A stretch of DNA of 64,000 nt, taken from the NCBI GenBank assembly GCA_016858145.1, contig JAEHOE010000023.1, positions 1,054,001 to 1,118,000 of the forward strand. The letters are read 5' to 3'. Of the stretch, positions 26,001 to 36,200 are shown in pieces; positions within the stretch are counted from its first letter, which is position 1; each line of letters begins with the position of its first letter. The stretch is from Edaphochlamys debaryana (lineage: Eukaryota; Chlorophyta; Chlorophyceae; Chlamydomonadales). The notes under the pieces were generated by a model that was not told where the DNA came from, made no database searches, and saw only the letters and a list, made by a program, of their open reading frames with translations. Made by a program: the position numbers and the translations under genes.

Positions 26001-29000
26001 GCCGCAGATCGACTGGATCAAGGTGTACGACCTGGCCGAGCCGCGGCCGCCCTCGCCGCCCGCGCCCCCCTCCCCGCCGCCGCCCTCGCCGCCGCCCCCG
26101 CCCGCTCCCACCACCGAGGTCCTCCGCTGGAGCGAGGAGTTCGTGCCGTGCAAGTGAGTGACACACCCGCCCCGGGGCCCCTCGCCAGGGCCTCAATCCA
26201 TGTCCACCTCTTGCACTCTTGGTACCCTACCCGTGCAAGACGGCCGTGTAGCCCTCCCTCCCTAGTTGCACTCGCCGCAACACCCCCCGCCGAACGGTCC
26301 CCTGCCCGCAGCACCTCTGGCTGCGTCAACGGCATCAACATGTCCCGGTGGTCGTTCGATCTGGACGACGGAACGCAGTACCAGTACATCCCCAGTGAGC
26401 AGGAGGAACTGCACGTGCCTCGGGCGGGTCGAGGGTTTCGGTTTGGGACTCGGCGTGCTGTGCCTGTGGCACTCATATGGCCAAGTATCATCCCAAGACC
26501 TGCTGTGTTGCGGCCAGAGCATTAAGCCGACGCTGCTCTGTTCGCGCGTTGCACTGCTTGGGGCCCCGGCTGACGTGGGCGCCCTCGAAGTTTCAATCAA
26601 CTCACGTGTGTACTCCCTACTCCGTTCCTAACCCCCAGGCGGCTGGGCGACTAGCCAGTTGCAGTGCTACACCAACTCCTCCGCCATCATTGCGGCGGGA
26701 GACTCGGCGGACGGAGCGCCGAACGGTGTGCTCAGCATCACAGCCGCCGCGGGGCCGCAGTTCAAGTGCAGGGTGAGCGGGTTGAGACCTAGACAGGGCG
26801 TGCCTGGGCCGGAGCTGGGTGGCTTATGACCACGCATGACGTTAGGGTCAGCACGCAGATACTGCACATGTTCTCACAGTATCCTCTCAATCGTTTGACA
26901 CAGTCCTATCCTACCGCGCCATCGTAGAACACTGACGGTTTCTTCTGGAAGAGTGGGCGCCTCATCTCGCGCAACAAGGCGGCCTTCAAGTGAGCGAGGG
27001 GGTGACCACGTGTGCTGGCTGGCTCTCTGTGGCTCCTGCTGGGCAGCTTATGCCGCGCCCAACTGCCAACCGCCATCGTACAACTCCCAACTCCCAACCT
27101 CCAAACCCCAGGTGGAAGGACGCCTTCACGCCCATCAAGATTCAGGCCCGCATGCGCACCTCGCTGCGTGAGTGCCGGCAGATGCAGGCCGGGGCCAGAG
27201 GGACGCAACGGTCCACCGTCAGGGCCCCCACCAGGCAAGGGGCCCGGCCAGGGGCAGGCAGGACGGTGCATCGTGCTAACATTGCCCCACCCATGCCCTT
27301 GCTTCCCTCACCCTCCAGGCCTGGGCTCGCAGTGCCTGTTCCAGATGCTACCTGACACCTCCAGGTGGGGGCTTGTGGGGAGCAGGGGCGACGGATTGAT
27401 GGAGGACCAAACTGCCGTGGCTCTTTTCGCCTTCTGCCAGACAGCGGGCCAGTGTGTTGACAGCGGTGCCTCACGGGAAAGGCTGGGCAGGGGTGAAGGT
27501 TGGGCCAGCATGATCAATATGGGGCCGGTGCTGTGCTGAGACGTGCTGTGCTGTGCCCTGACACGACCCGGCCCACCGCAGGACGGACTGCCTGGCGTGC
27601 GGGGCGTACGGCGAGGGCTGGTGCTCCAGCGGTCAGGTGCGGAGGGGAGGGGGGTTAGATGTCGGGGTGTCGGGCTTTACCAAACCACTGGTATGTGAAC
27701 CGCCGCACTCGATTCCCGGACAGCCGGAGACTTTCTGGGCACTGTCTCGCTCACAGTATGGGGATGCTTACAGGGGGGGTACTTGCGAGCGAGGAGAACC
27801 GGAGTTCTTCCTCACCCTCCTGCCGTCACATGCCGGACCTACTCCACCCCTTCCCACCCCCCTTAGATTGACGTTGCCGTGGCGCGCAACGGCATTGGCT
27901 ACGTCGACTCCACCCTGCACTGGGGCGGCACGGAGGCGGTGCGTGGCAGCCTGGCGGCACGTGGGGAGGGGGTGCAGAGGTGCTGGTGGCGGGGCCTCCG
28001 CGCCGCGGATCCCCCTCCAGGACCTCCTGAACGCCTGCCCGCCTTGTTTTGTCCGCTGCCCATGACCTGTTCTTCCGCCCCCGCTCTGCTTCCCCCCGCC
28101 TCCCGCCCTCTGCAGAACTCTGCCAGCGGCTGCCAGAGCGCTACGGGTGAGACCCACGCCGCGCGTCTTCCCTTCCCGCTCGACTTGGTCCCCCACAGCC
28201 CGACACCGCTGCCCGCTCTTGCACCCTCCAGCGCGCCATCCTCTCTCGCAAGCCCCCAACCCTTCCCGCACGCCCCTCTCCCCCTCCTCCTCCCCTCCCT
28301 TCCCCACCACAGCCGGTTCCGGGTACACATACAACCCCGCCCAGCCCGACTACGGCGACTGGTTCCTGGTGACCATGCTGTGGAGCGCCGACGGCATCAC
28401 GATCACCGTGGGGCAGCTGCAGACCATCAATGTGAGGGGGATGAAGGGGGGCTAAGGGTGCGCTGTGACGGTTGGGAGAGGGATGGGTCGCATGGAATCG
28501 GGGGAGGGAGGGAGTGGAAGGGCGGGACGGGGCAGCCGGCAGCTTCCTTGCGCGCCTTTCCTTGGCTGGCTTCTGTCGCGGTCCTCCCCCGCACGTGCCC
28601 CAAACCCGCCCCTGCCCTGTCCCCGCCCCAACCCCGTGTCCTAACCTCCCCTCTCTTCCCCCTCCCTTCCACCCCGCACAGCTCCCCGCCACCGCCTGGT
28701 ACACGGGCAGCGTGGGCAAGATCAACAACCCGGTGGCCCCCTACGACCAGCCCTTCTACCTGGTGTTTGCGCTGGCGGTGTGCGGCCAGGGGGCGCTCAT
28801 CAACGGCAACTGCGAGGCCAACGCGGGCCTGTCCATGGGGTACCAAGTGGACTGGGTCAAGGTGGGGGGGGGGCAAGGAGGTGGGGGGGGGGGGAAGGAG
28901 GCAAGGGGAGGGGGAGGGGGAGGAGAGGAGAGGGAAGGGCAAGTGGGGCAGGGGAAGAACTCGAGTTAGGGGGGGCAATAGGGCAATAGGGCAAGAGGGG

Positions 29001-29350
29001 GAGGGAGGATCCCTTGGCTTGGGCGGCGCTGTCCACGGGGTGCCAGGTGATAGCAAGTGGACTGGGTCAAGGTGGGGGGGAGGAGGGGTGAGAGGAGGCA
29101 AGGGGAGGGGGAGGACAAGAAGTTGCATGGGGAGGGCAAGAGGGGGAGGGAGGAACCCTTGGCTAGGGGGGCATTGTCCATGGCAAAAGCTTGATGATGA
29201 AAGGCCAAGAGGCGATGGTCAGGTCTGCGGTTGAGTCGTGGTGGGAGTGGGGCGCCGGTTGACATAGCAGCGCCTTGGCCGGTTCTGGTAAGCTGTTGAC
29301 CCTCACCACCATCCTCCACCCCTCAGGTGTACGACATCGTGCCCGTTTAG
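11059..29350 (+). CDS. Secreted protein with six tandem GH16 (laminarinase-like) modules
   Basis: I resolved 68 exons, all phase-consistent, summing to 5,820 nt (1,939 residues). Exon 1 (11059-11155) starts at ATG 11059 and encodes a signal peptide (ALTTVLVLLAATYVPLQGSS core). The last exon is 29327-29350 (VYDIVPV, TAG). Six modules of about 300 residues start near residues 33, 366, 680, 1003, 1316 and 1641. Each has (E/D)(E/D)F-x-PC, WSFD(L/V)-x-DG, a CYTN strand, SGR-x-x-SRNKKAF, a WPAFWMLP-like strand, CGxYGxxWC(S/T)SG, the active-site strand, PFY-x-x-x-LAVCG and a closing (V/I)D(W/Y)I(R/K)V. These are GH16 beta-jelly-roll landmarks. Linkers between modules are SPPPP-rich, as in extensin/pherophorin-type glycoproteins. 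GH16 enzymes cut beta-1,3/1,4-glucans or related polymers. Only module 2 keeps ExDxxE, so the others are probably non-catalytic binding modules. No membrane anchor is seen, so the likely location is wall or extracellular matrix. There is one GC-AG intron, at 14553. Confidence 0.9.
11382..14838 (+). repeat. GH16 module A (degenerate), residues 33 to 365 with linker
   Basis: Twelve exons from 11382-11433 to 14463-14552, plus the linker half of exon 14740-14956. The active-site strand is split between exons 13250-13304 (ends ...CSSGQ) and 13446-13514 (starts LDFFQGRNGDG). It therefore reads Q197-L-D-F-F-Q202, with both catalytic Glu positions replaced by Gln. The aromatic strand GAWPRFWALP is intact. 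The C-terminal part, NPVAPYDQPFYL, most resembles module F, and A shares with F an intron right after the first PC. The linker has PPSPPPAPP-type repeats. Confidence 0.85.
14685..14698 (+). repeat. Two copies of telomere-type CCCTAAA in an intron
   Basis: CCCTAAACCCTAAA lies in the GC-AG intron between modules A and B. It is the Arabidopsis-type telomere unit on the complementary strand; two copies only, so it may be chance or a repair scar. Confidence 0.5.
14839..18163 (+). repeat. GH16 module B, the only module with intact catalytic residues
   Basis: Thirteen exons: 14740-14956, 15089-15111, 15268-15378, 15555-15616, 15788-15843, 16123-16168, 16378-16416, 16536-16551, 16779-16850, 17076-17106, 17343-17461, 17615-17683 and 17796-17879. 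The active-site strand reads S-G-E-I-D-I-M-E, with E522 (nucleophile position), D524 and E527 (acid/base position): the full ExDxxE motif of bulge-type GH16 enzymes. The WPAFWMLPD strand is intact. The catalytic Glu codon is the last codon of a 16-nt microexon (16536-16551); together with the 39-nt exon before it, this equals the 55-nt exon of the other modules. B most resembles module D (RWFTA..V-WS, FDQPFYM, TFQVDWIRVYD). Confidence 0.9.
18164..20719 (+). repeat. GH16 module C (degenerate)
   Basis: Exons 18068-18290, 18472-18605, 18787-18848, 18981-19036, 19138-19238, 19419-19490, 19664-19694, 19814-19929, 20037-20120 and 20345-20422. The active-site strand reads F839-I-E-T-M-V844, so both Glu are lost and the central Asp is Glu. 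The WPAFW strand is replaced by GASLAMQPE. The exon of 101 nt equals the 46+55 nt pair of modules A, B, E and F, i.e. one intron is absent at the exact junction. Sequence and the PKSDNPLAPYDEPFYF block pair it with module E. Confidence 0.85.
20720..23459 (+). repeat. GH16 module D (degenerate copy of B)
   Basis: Exons 20612-20837, 20982-21004, 21176-21286, 21438-21499, 21630-21685, 21815-21915, 22172-22274, 22504-22619, 22830-22898 and 23059-23145. The active-site strand reads Q1159-M-D-V-M-A1164, so both catalytic Glu are lost although ARNGDG is retained. The CYTNASTNVRVDATAPGADG segment is the same as in module B, as are intron positions before CYTN and after FDQ. Two introns are missing cleanly (46+55 fused to 101; 72+31 fused to 103). 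Confidence 0.85.
23460..26115 (+). repeat. GH16 module E (degenerate copy of C)
   Basis: Exons 23367-23586, 23801-23937, 24066-24127, 24333-24388, 24563-24608, 24753-24807, 25056-25127, 25302-25332, 25469-25578 and 25669-25839. The active-site strand reads Q1476-L-D-A-M-V1481. The aromatic strand is reduced to SLFQMLPD. The PKSDNPLAPYDEPFYF block and DFTPCG...WSFDLG pair it with module C. The intron inside the PFY region is absent. Confidence 0.85.
23604..23659 (+). repeat. Cluster of four TGCCGTAC words in an intron
   Basis: Four exact TGCCGTAC octamers (23604, 23616, 23640, 23652), plus one variant TGCCGTGC, sit in 56 bp just after the donor of exon 23367-23586. Confidence 0.8.
26116..29350 (+). 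repeat. GH16 module F (degenerate), C-terminal module
   Basis: Exons 26008-26153, 26312-26394, 26639-26772, 26928-26989, 27112-27167, 27319-27364, 27582-27636, 27867-27938, 28116-28146, 28313-28431, 28682-28861 and 29327-29350. The active-site strand reads Q1798-I-D-V-A-V1803. NPVAPYDQPFYL and the intron after PC(N) pair it with module A. The usual intron before VDW is missing; instead the last intron (28862-29326) falls after VDWVK, and the protein ends eight codons later without a Pro linker. Confidence 0.85.
28828..29185 (+). repeat. Tandem copies of an exon end inside the last GH16 intron
   Basis: CAAGTGGACTGGGTCAAGGT at the end of exon 28682-28861 recurs exactly at 29054-29073, 210 bp downstream, with diverged flanks (CTGTCCACGGGGTGCC versus CTGTCCATGGGGTACC). 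A shorter copy (CCCTTGGCT...TGTCCATGG) is at 29156-29183. All are set in purine-rich GGGGAGGAG sequence. Confidence 0.75.
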
Positions 29351-30998
29351 GGCCCCCCCAGCTGAACTTTGTGGGCTGGATGAGGCGCCGCGGCAAGGCC
29401 CCGACCGCTGAGCAGCATGCCCTCAGCACGCAGGACCCGGTGGATCCTGGCGGGAGATGTTGCTTGGGAGGCGAGGTCGGGGGCGGAGACGGGGCTGGGG
29501 TGGGTGGGTGGGTGGCGGGGTGCAGGGCGGGGGCAGGCTGGGTGCGATCAAAGCATTCGTTTCGGCGGGCCTTGTCCGTCGGGGGGTTCATGTGGGCCGG
29601 GCCGAACAGGCGCGTGCTCTGACGTGTATTACTATGCCTTTCGGTTGCTTAATCACTCCTATGACGCCTTCCGGTGACGAGCTCACCGCCCTTGCGAAAT
29701 GGCGCGTGGCCGGCGTGCGGGAAGGCTAAAGCGAACTGCCATTGGATGGGATTACATGGCAAGGGCGCGCATGGTATGGAATGCAGTGCCCCTTCCTGAT
29801 GAGGTCTTCGCAAGAAGACACCCACACGTGGCCTGACGTCGGTTGTGTTCAGGTTTGGCCTCCGAGATGGCGGCTGTCCTCTGACAGACGTATTGGCTGC
29901 ACAGCTTGACAGAGCTATACTGCCCTAGGTATTCGGCGGACCCACTTTTGGTGGGTACAGCGCCCTCCTTACCTCCGACTCAAGCTCTCTGACTATCCAT
30001 GACCCACCGCTTTTGCAGCCTCACATGAGTCTAGATTCCACCAGCCGCCGTTTGTGGTCTGGAAGACTAGAACGCGAAGGGCCCCATCCGCCTGTGTGGA
30101 TGCGGAGATGGTCGTACAACGGACTTGTGTGAGATTCTTGGACTCGATACGTGTGATGTGCCTTCACCGAGAGCAGCGCATGATTGCGTGATACGAGGCC
30201 CTGTGGGTGGTACGGCTTCATGTGATGGCGCTGGGCGAGCCCCTCAAAAGTGGTTGAGGGTGACCAGGACTTGAGATGCACGGCCTGGAACGTTGCACAA
30301 CCGCTTGGCGATACGGCCACCTGGAGTGGCCTGCACCGTGTCAAGAGATGGGAGGTCGATGCTGGACGAGATACACGTGTGATGCTGGCGTCTGATGCCA
30401 ACATTAGCCGCTCGGAAAACCCCTCTACTTCGCAGAGATTGAGCTCGCCCATCAGGGTTGCTGCTGAATCCAGGCTTCCATGTGCTGCGCGGTCGCACGC
30501 CAGTGGTGGGGCATGGGCGAGGTGTACGTAGAATCCAGGAGTAAAGCGGCGGCGGGGTCTGGCTGGGGGGCGCACGGTAGCCGGGCCGATGTGGGGGCAA
30601 CGGCGGAGGCGTCCGGATGGTCCCAGGCATCAGCGCAGGGGCGGGCACATGAGCGGGACACGGAGGCTTACACTACCAGGAGGCGGGCCAGGACGCTGCA
30701 CGACGAGGCAGCCCTTGCAGAGACAGGCCCCCGGAAACCAAGCAAGGAGAGCAGCCCCAGGCCCCCAGCGGGGCAGGAATCGGCACTGCAAGGCTGGACG
30801 GAGGGCGCAGGGCTCCCAATGAGCCGTGGGACGGGCGAACCCACTGGGAGCAGCGACACACGACAAACCTCAGGGGCAGGGGTGCGAGGAGGGTGCAGGC
30901 ATGAGAAGCGTGGCGGGCGTGGGGGGCACAGAGCGCATGAGGGGCACAGGGAGCTCGGGTGGGTTGCGGGATTGGGGGCACAGGGCGAGGGGTGCGGG

Positions 30999-31200
30999 GG
31001 GGGGAGGGGGGGGGGGAGGGGGGCTGAACGGGCCCCGAGAGCGCGACGGGCAAAGCAGGCTTTGCGTGGGCCCCGGGGGGGGGGCGTGGGGGGCGCGGGG
31101 GGAGGCTGAGGGGCGCGGGGCGCGGGGGCGCGGGGGCCGGGGGGTGGGGCGCGGGGGCCGGGGGGTGGGGCGCGGGGGGCGAGCGGGCAGGGGGGCACGG
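30999..31200 (+). repeat. G-rich tract with 21-bp minisatellite
   Basis: Almost pure G runs interrupted by GC and GT, including two copies of a 21-bp unit of the form CGCGGGGGCCGGGGGGTGGG at about 31130-31172. Runs of four or more G separated by one to three bases could form G-quadruplexes. Confidence 0.75.
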
Positions 31201-31237
31201 GGGCGAGGCGCGAGGGTGGTTCACAAGCCGGTGGACC

Positions 31238-31251
31238 TTTAGGGTTTAGGG
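31238..31251 (+). repeat. Two copies of telomere-type TTTAGGG
   Basis: TTTAGGGTTTAGGG lies at the right edge of the G-rich tract. It is the same unit as the dimer in the GH16 intron at 14685, on the opposite strand. Confidence 0.5.
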
Positions 31252-33282
31252 TTGATAGGAACATGCCAGATCACGTTTCGCGGGGTCGGAGGGGAGGCGC
31301 TGTGGTTGCGGTGGGGGTGAGGGAAGGGTGAGGGGTGCCGGGCAAGGGCCAAGCGGGGTTGATCGACCAGAGGGTGCTGACTCTAGCTACTCAGGGCGCG
31401 CGGAGGGGCACAGGGGGCGCATGCCGGGAGGGTGAGGGGTGCGGCCGGGCGCAGGGGAGGTAAGGGATGCGGGGGCTTGACGCTTCCGCTCTACTCTGTC
31501 GATCGGGCTTTCTGGTAGGGGCCCGCGCTGTGCGCCAACTTGTCGGCCAGCAAGCTCACGGGTTCAAGGTGCCTGCCTGCGTGTCCGCCAGCATGCTAGG
31601 GGCCCGAGCTGCGTGTCGGCCAGGCACCCTGTCCGCTCTGGACTATGCGGACTTGCTTCCCGTGCGCCTCGGGCGAGGGGGGAAGGGGGGAAGGGGAGAC
31701 CGAGCACGTTCGTGGTGTTCGGAGCCGCGTGCCCGACTGCCCGTAGCCCGGTCTGATACCACTATGACTGCGCGCGCCAGCCGCGGTCGCCCGAGGTCGC
31801 GTCGCTGCCAAGCGGGCGGAGCATGGGTGGGCCCTAACTTGTGGTGCCCAAGTTGCCATGCATCGCCTTGCCAACGTATCGCGTGATATATATGAGACTC
31901 GATGTGCTGGGGCTGGTGTCAGGTCGCGCGACGTGCCTATCGCGAGCCGCTCGGTGCCCAGCCGAGGCGCTGCACCCCGGCTTGTTCTTCTCGCTCTCTT
32001 CTATGTGTATTGTGTCGCTCTGAAGGGCTGTCACGGCCCGACGATTTTGTCGTAATTCAGTCGCTTCTGCGCTTGAGCCCCACGCGCTTCCCCCGCTTGT
32101 CTGTCCGTCGCGCGCCTATGTTGTGCTGCTGTTCCCGGCTCGGCGACGATTCTGCCGACGTGGTCTTCGGCCTCGCGCAGCGTCTGGGTCGCGAGGGTTC
32201 CATGCGCTTCCTGCTTGTCTACCGGTCGCGAGGTTGTCATGTGCTGCTCTGCGTTGCTGGTCGCGAGGATTCTGGCGTGCACGGGTCGGAATGTGACCAA
32301 GTGTGAACTTCATTTTAACTCGTACCAGGGATGGGTATTCGGGCCGATCCGTAAGGCTCTGTCCCATCGTGGATGGGAGAGCCAACCCCGTGTCTTGCCT
32401 GTAGGACCTCCTGTAAGGCCCATCCGACTCATCCAGCTCCCAGTCTCCACCGCCGCAAAATCCAACACGTGCTTTGTGGCAGGGAGACTGTAGCTCGGTG
32501 AGGTGTAGGAGGGAGGCAGCTCCGTGCTGCACATGACGGGACCCCTGCAAACCGCCGGTTGCGCCCCAGCCATGCACCGGCAGCTGCCACGCACAGGAGC
32601 CAATGGATGTGCGCTGTGGATGTGCGCTATGTGAGATGCGCTCACATCTATCACAAGGGGGCACGCCACCCTTGTCCACCGCTGCCGTACCACTCGAACA
32701 CACAAGCCCGTCACTGGAGATCACCCGCCCAGCCCAGCCCAGCCCAGCACTACAGCCAAACTGATGAGGCCGGATTGCTTGCTTGTACCGCTCCGTGTGG
32801 TGCTAGACCTTCTGGCTCATATTCCAGCTTGGAGGAAGCTGACACCCAATCTCGTTCACCATTCCTCTACTGCTGGGCATTGCTACCCAGTCCTCTGGCA
32901 TTCCGCACTTCCAGTACCGCGGGGCCAATGTCGAAGCCCCCGGCAAATCAGACGAGGTCGGCCGCGCGCACCTGCTCTCCACCCCCACCTGCTAGCTCCT
33001 ACTACATGCAGTCCCCAGAGGTCATGACAGACCACAACAGCCTGCAACAACGGTTGGTCACCCGTTCCCCGCTCCAACCCCCGGTCTTCGACCTCCCAGG
33101 GGCCACCCACAGCAACTCCACATCGCCGCCTCGTGCCCCAGTCCCCCCGCCCGCTCCACAGGCCCAACATGCCAACGCATGTCTCGCGCAGCCCCGCAAC
33201 CAGCAAGCCCTATCCTGCCCTCCTTCACGAAAGAACAACCTGCTTTACCACCGCTGCCGCACCCCTCCTCCACAGTCCTCCC

Positions 33283-36200
33283 TCACTCCACCAGGCCACT
33301 CCACTCGGTGTCGTCTAGGTCGCACAGCGGCAGCGCATCCCGCAGCGCCGCCAGCGCCCCGGGCGCCACGCCGTGCCCCGACGCCCCCCGCAGCGTCACC
33401 AGCTGCAGCCGGGGCAGCGCCGCCAGCGCCGCCACCTCGCGCTCCCCCAGCGGCTCGCAGCCCCAGGGCAGCCACTCGAGCTGCCGCAGCGCCCTCAGGC
33501 TCCTCAGCGCACGGAGCCCCGCGCCGCTCAACACCCGGTCCGTAAGCTGGTCCTTCACCTCCTCGGTCGCCCCGGCGGCAGCGGCGCCGCCCTCAGAGGG
33601 CTCGCCGGCGGCCGCCAGCGAGGGGTTGCCGTCGCTGCTAATCGAGCTGCAGCCGGCTGTGTCTGGGCCCGAGTCTGTGGGTTGGCGTGGTTGGGGCGCA
33701 GCTTGGGGCCCGCCTGGGCCCGGGCCTGGGCCCGCGTGGGGCCCGGCCGGGCCTGGGCCCAGGTCTGCTGGGTCCGAGTCCTGTGAGACGCGCAGTACCG
33801 TGAGGGCGGTGAGGGAGGACAGGGAGGCCATCCCAGCGTCTGTGAGTGGCGGGCTGAGGTTGGAGAGCTCCAGGGAGCGGAGGTGGGGGCAGGCCCCGGC
33901 CAGGCCCGCCAGAGTCACGCCCGGGCCCAGCTGTACCTCCCCCAGGACTAGGTGCTCTAGGTACGGCAGCGAGCACGGCGGCCGCTCAACGCCGCCGCCG
34001 CCGGCACCGCCCTCGTGCCCAGAGGCACCGCCCCTGCCTGCCCCGCTGGCGGCGGCGGCAGCCGCCGCGACGGCATCCTTGAGGCCCTCCCGCGCCGCCA
34101 TGGCCGCCGCCAGCGCTCGGCGCTCCGCCGCCGCCGCCACCAGCCGCAGCGACGCCAGGCTGAGTGACGTCAGCGACGTCGGCAGCAGCCCCACATCCAG
34201 CGTCTGCGGCGACCGGGGGTTGGCCCATGTGCCGTTAAGGCACAGGGACTCGAGGCGCGGCCAGGCCCGCAGGATGGATCCAAAATCCGCGGGCGGGCCC
34301 GAGGCGCCCGCCAGCGAGGCGGCGTAGCGCGCGGCGGCGGTTGGCGCGAAGGCGGTTGCGGCGGCGGCGGACTGGAGCTGGAGGTGGTTGAGGCCGGGCC
34401 AGGCCGGGCCCAGGCGGGCCAGATCCCACGTGCTGATCGGCGGAGCCACGCACTGGCACACCGTCAGCGCCTGAAGCCCCGTGAGCGCCGCCAGCACGCC
34501 CCAGGACCGCGGCGGCGCCTGCCCCGCCTGCCCTGCCAGGCCTAAGGCTGCAACCACAGCTGCGGCCACGGTAGAGGAAGAGGTGGAGGAGGAGCCCGAG
34601 GAGGAGGAGGAGGCGCCCGCTGCGGCGGCGGGCTGGCCCTGGCCCGGGTGGGGCGCGGGCGCGGGCGGCGGCATGAAGGGCGGCCCGGGCACGGGCGAGG
34701 CGGGCCAGCGGCAGTCGTGCAGCAGCAGAGAGGCCAGGCCGCGGAGCTGGGCGATGCGGGGCAGCGGGTCCTGGGGGGTGGGAAGGGGTGGAGTGTGGCG
34801 GTTGCGAAGGCTGAAGAGGAGCCAAGAATTGACGCAGGAAGCAAGTCCGCGCCACCATAACGCCATGACAGGGGTCGCTAGCCAGGCCGCCTGGAAACCA
34901 CAGCCCCAACACTCTCCACCCCGCCCCCACCCCGCCCCGCTTCCCCGCTTGCCTGTGGGAAGCAGCAGCCGTGCAGCCCCAGCTCGACAAGCAGCGGCCG
35001 GGCGCGGCCCAGCTGCGCACACACCAACCGCTCCAACGCCTCCCAGTCCTGGCCGGTGCGCGGGCCGCGACCGTTGGCCACGTGTACGGCAGGCTGTACG
35101 ACAGGCACGTGCTGCGGCGCGTTGACTACAGCGGGAGCTGGAAGGTTGATGTGCGCGACAGCGTGCACCCCCGCCCCGGCGGCCGGATCGGGAGGCTCGG
35201 GTGCTGCTGCGCCAGGCGCCGGCAGTTGCTCGTCCAGCAGGAGCGGTTGGGGTGGTTGGTGCTCGTCATCGCTGTCTGAGTCATCGCCGTCCAGCTCGTC
35301 CCCGTGGTAGGCCAGGCGCAGCTGCTGCAGGTGCGGCAGTTCGAAGAGGTCGGGCAGGTGCGTGGGGGAGTCCAGCTCCAGGCGCAGCTCCTGGGGAGAG
35401 GGACGGGGGTCAGGACGGAGCGGAGAGGGAGGGTTGTGTGGTGTCGTGGCTCGTGAGAAAGATATTCTCCCTCCCCAGCCCCATGTTGTCGACAGGCACT
35501 GTCTGACACTGGCAGCCTGCAGGCCGCAGGCGGAGACGTGGGTTCCCGGCTAGGGCTTCACCTACGGTGTGCTCGATAGGGCTCGCCCCATCACATTAGC
35601 CCCCTTTCTCCCGCCTCCCACCGCCTCCCCACCCCCTCGCACACACACACACCTACCCCCCCCACACACACCTGCAGGCTGCTCATGTGCCCCAGGGCCG
35701 CCACCACCGGGGCCCCCAGCGCCACCACCCCGTCCAGCCACAGCTGCCGCAGCGCCCGCAGCCGCGACAGCGCCGCCAGGCCCACGTCCACCTGGTCCAC
35801 CCCCGACACCTGGGGGGGTGGGGGGTGGGGAAGGGGGGGATGGATGGACAGGGCATGAAGGGCGGGGAGGAGGGCAGGGAAGAGGGCATGAAGGAGAGGG
35901 GGGTGGGCTGAGGGAGACGCAACAAGGAGGTAAGCTGTGTTGGGGGATGGGAGGTACGGGCAGTCAGGCAGCATACCGCACGCACAATCACGTGCTCCCA
36001 CCTCCAGGTGCAGCCGCCGCAGCTGCGTCGCTGCCCCCAGTGCGGCCAGCTTGGCGTTAGTCAGGCCGTACTGCGGCAGGCCGGAGAGCAGCTTGACGTC
36101 TGCGAGGCGGGGCAGCAGCGGCAGCACCGCCAGGATCTCGGCCGGCTCGGGGGAGGCGCCCTGCGCACATGGGGTGGGGGGGCGGGACGGGGCGGGGTGG

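Larger units (their letters stand above)
29351..33282. other. 3.9-kb gene-poor intergenic region
   Basis: No coding frame here has family motifs or matching splice partners. The long Gly/Pro/Arg-rich frames at 30.5-31.3 kb are readings of the G-rich tract. The region contains that tract, a telomere-like dimer and several short direct repeats such as (AGCCC)n near 32740. No tRNA or other RNA gene was recognised. Confidence 0.5.

Noticed and set aside
30480..31264. Long Gly/Arg-rich (+) and Pro/Ala-rich (-) open frames
   Set aside because: They are translations of the G-rich tract, open because the sequence lacks A/T for stops. No motif, start context or splice partners.
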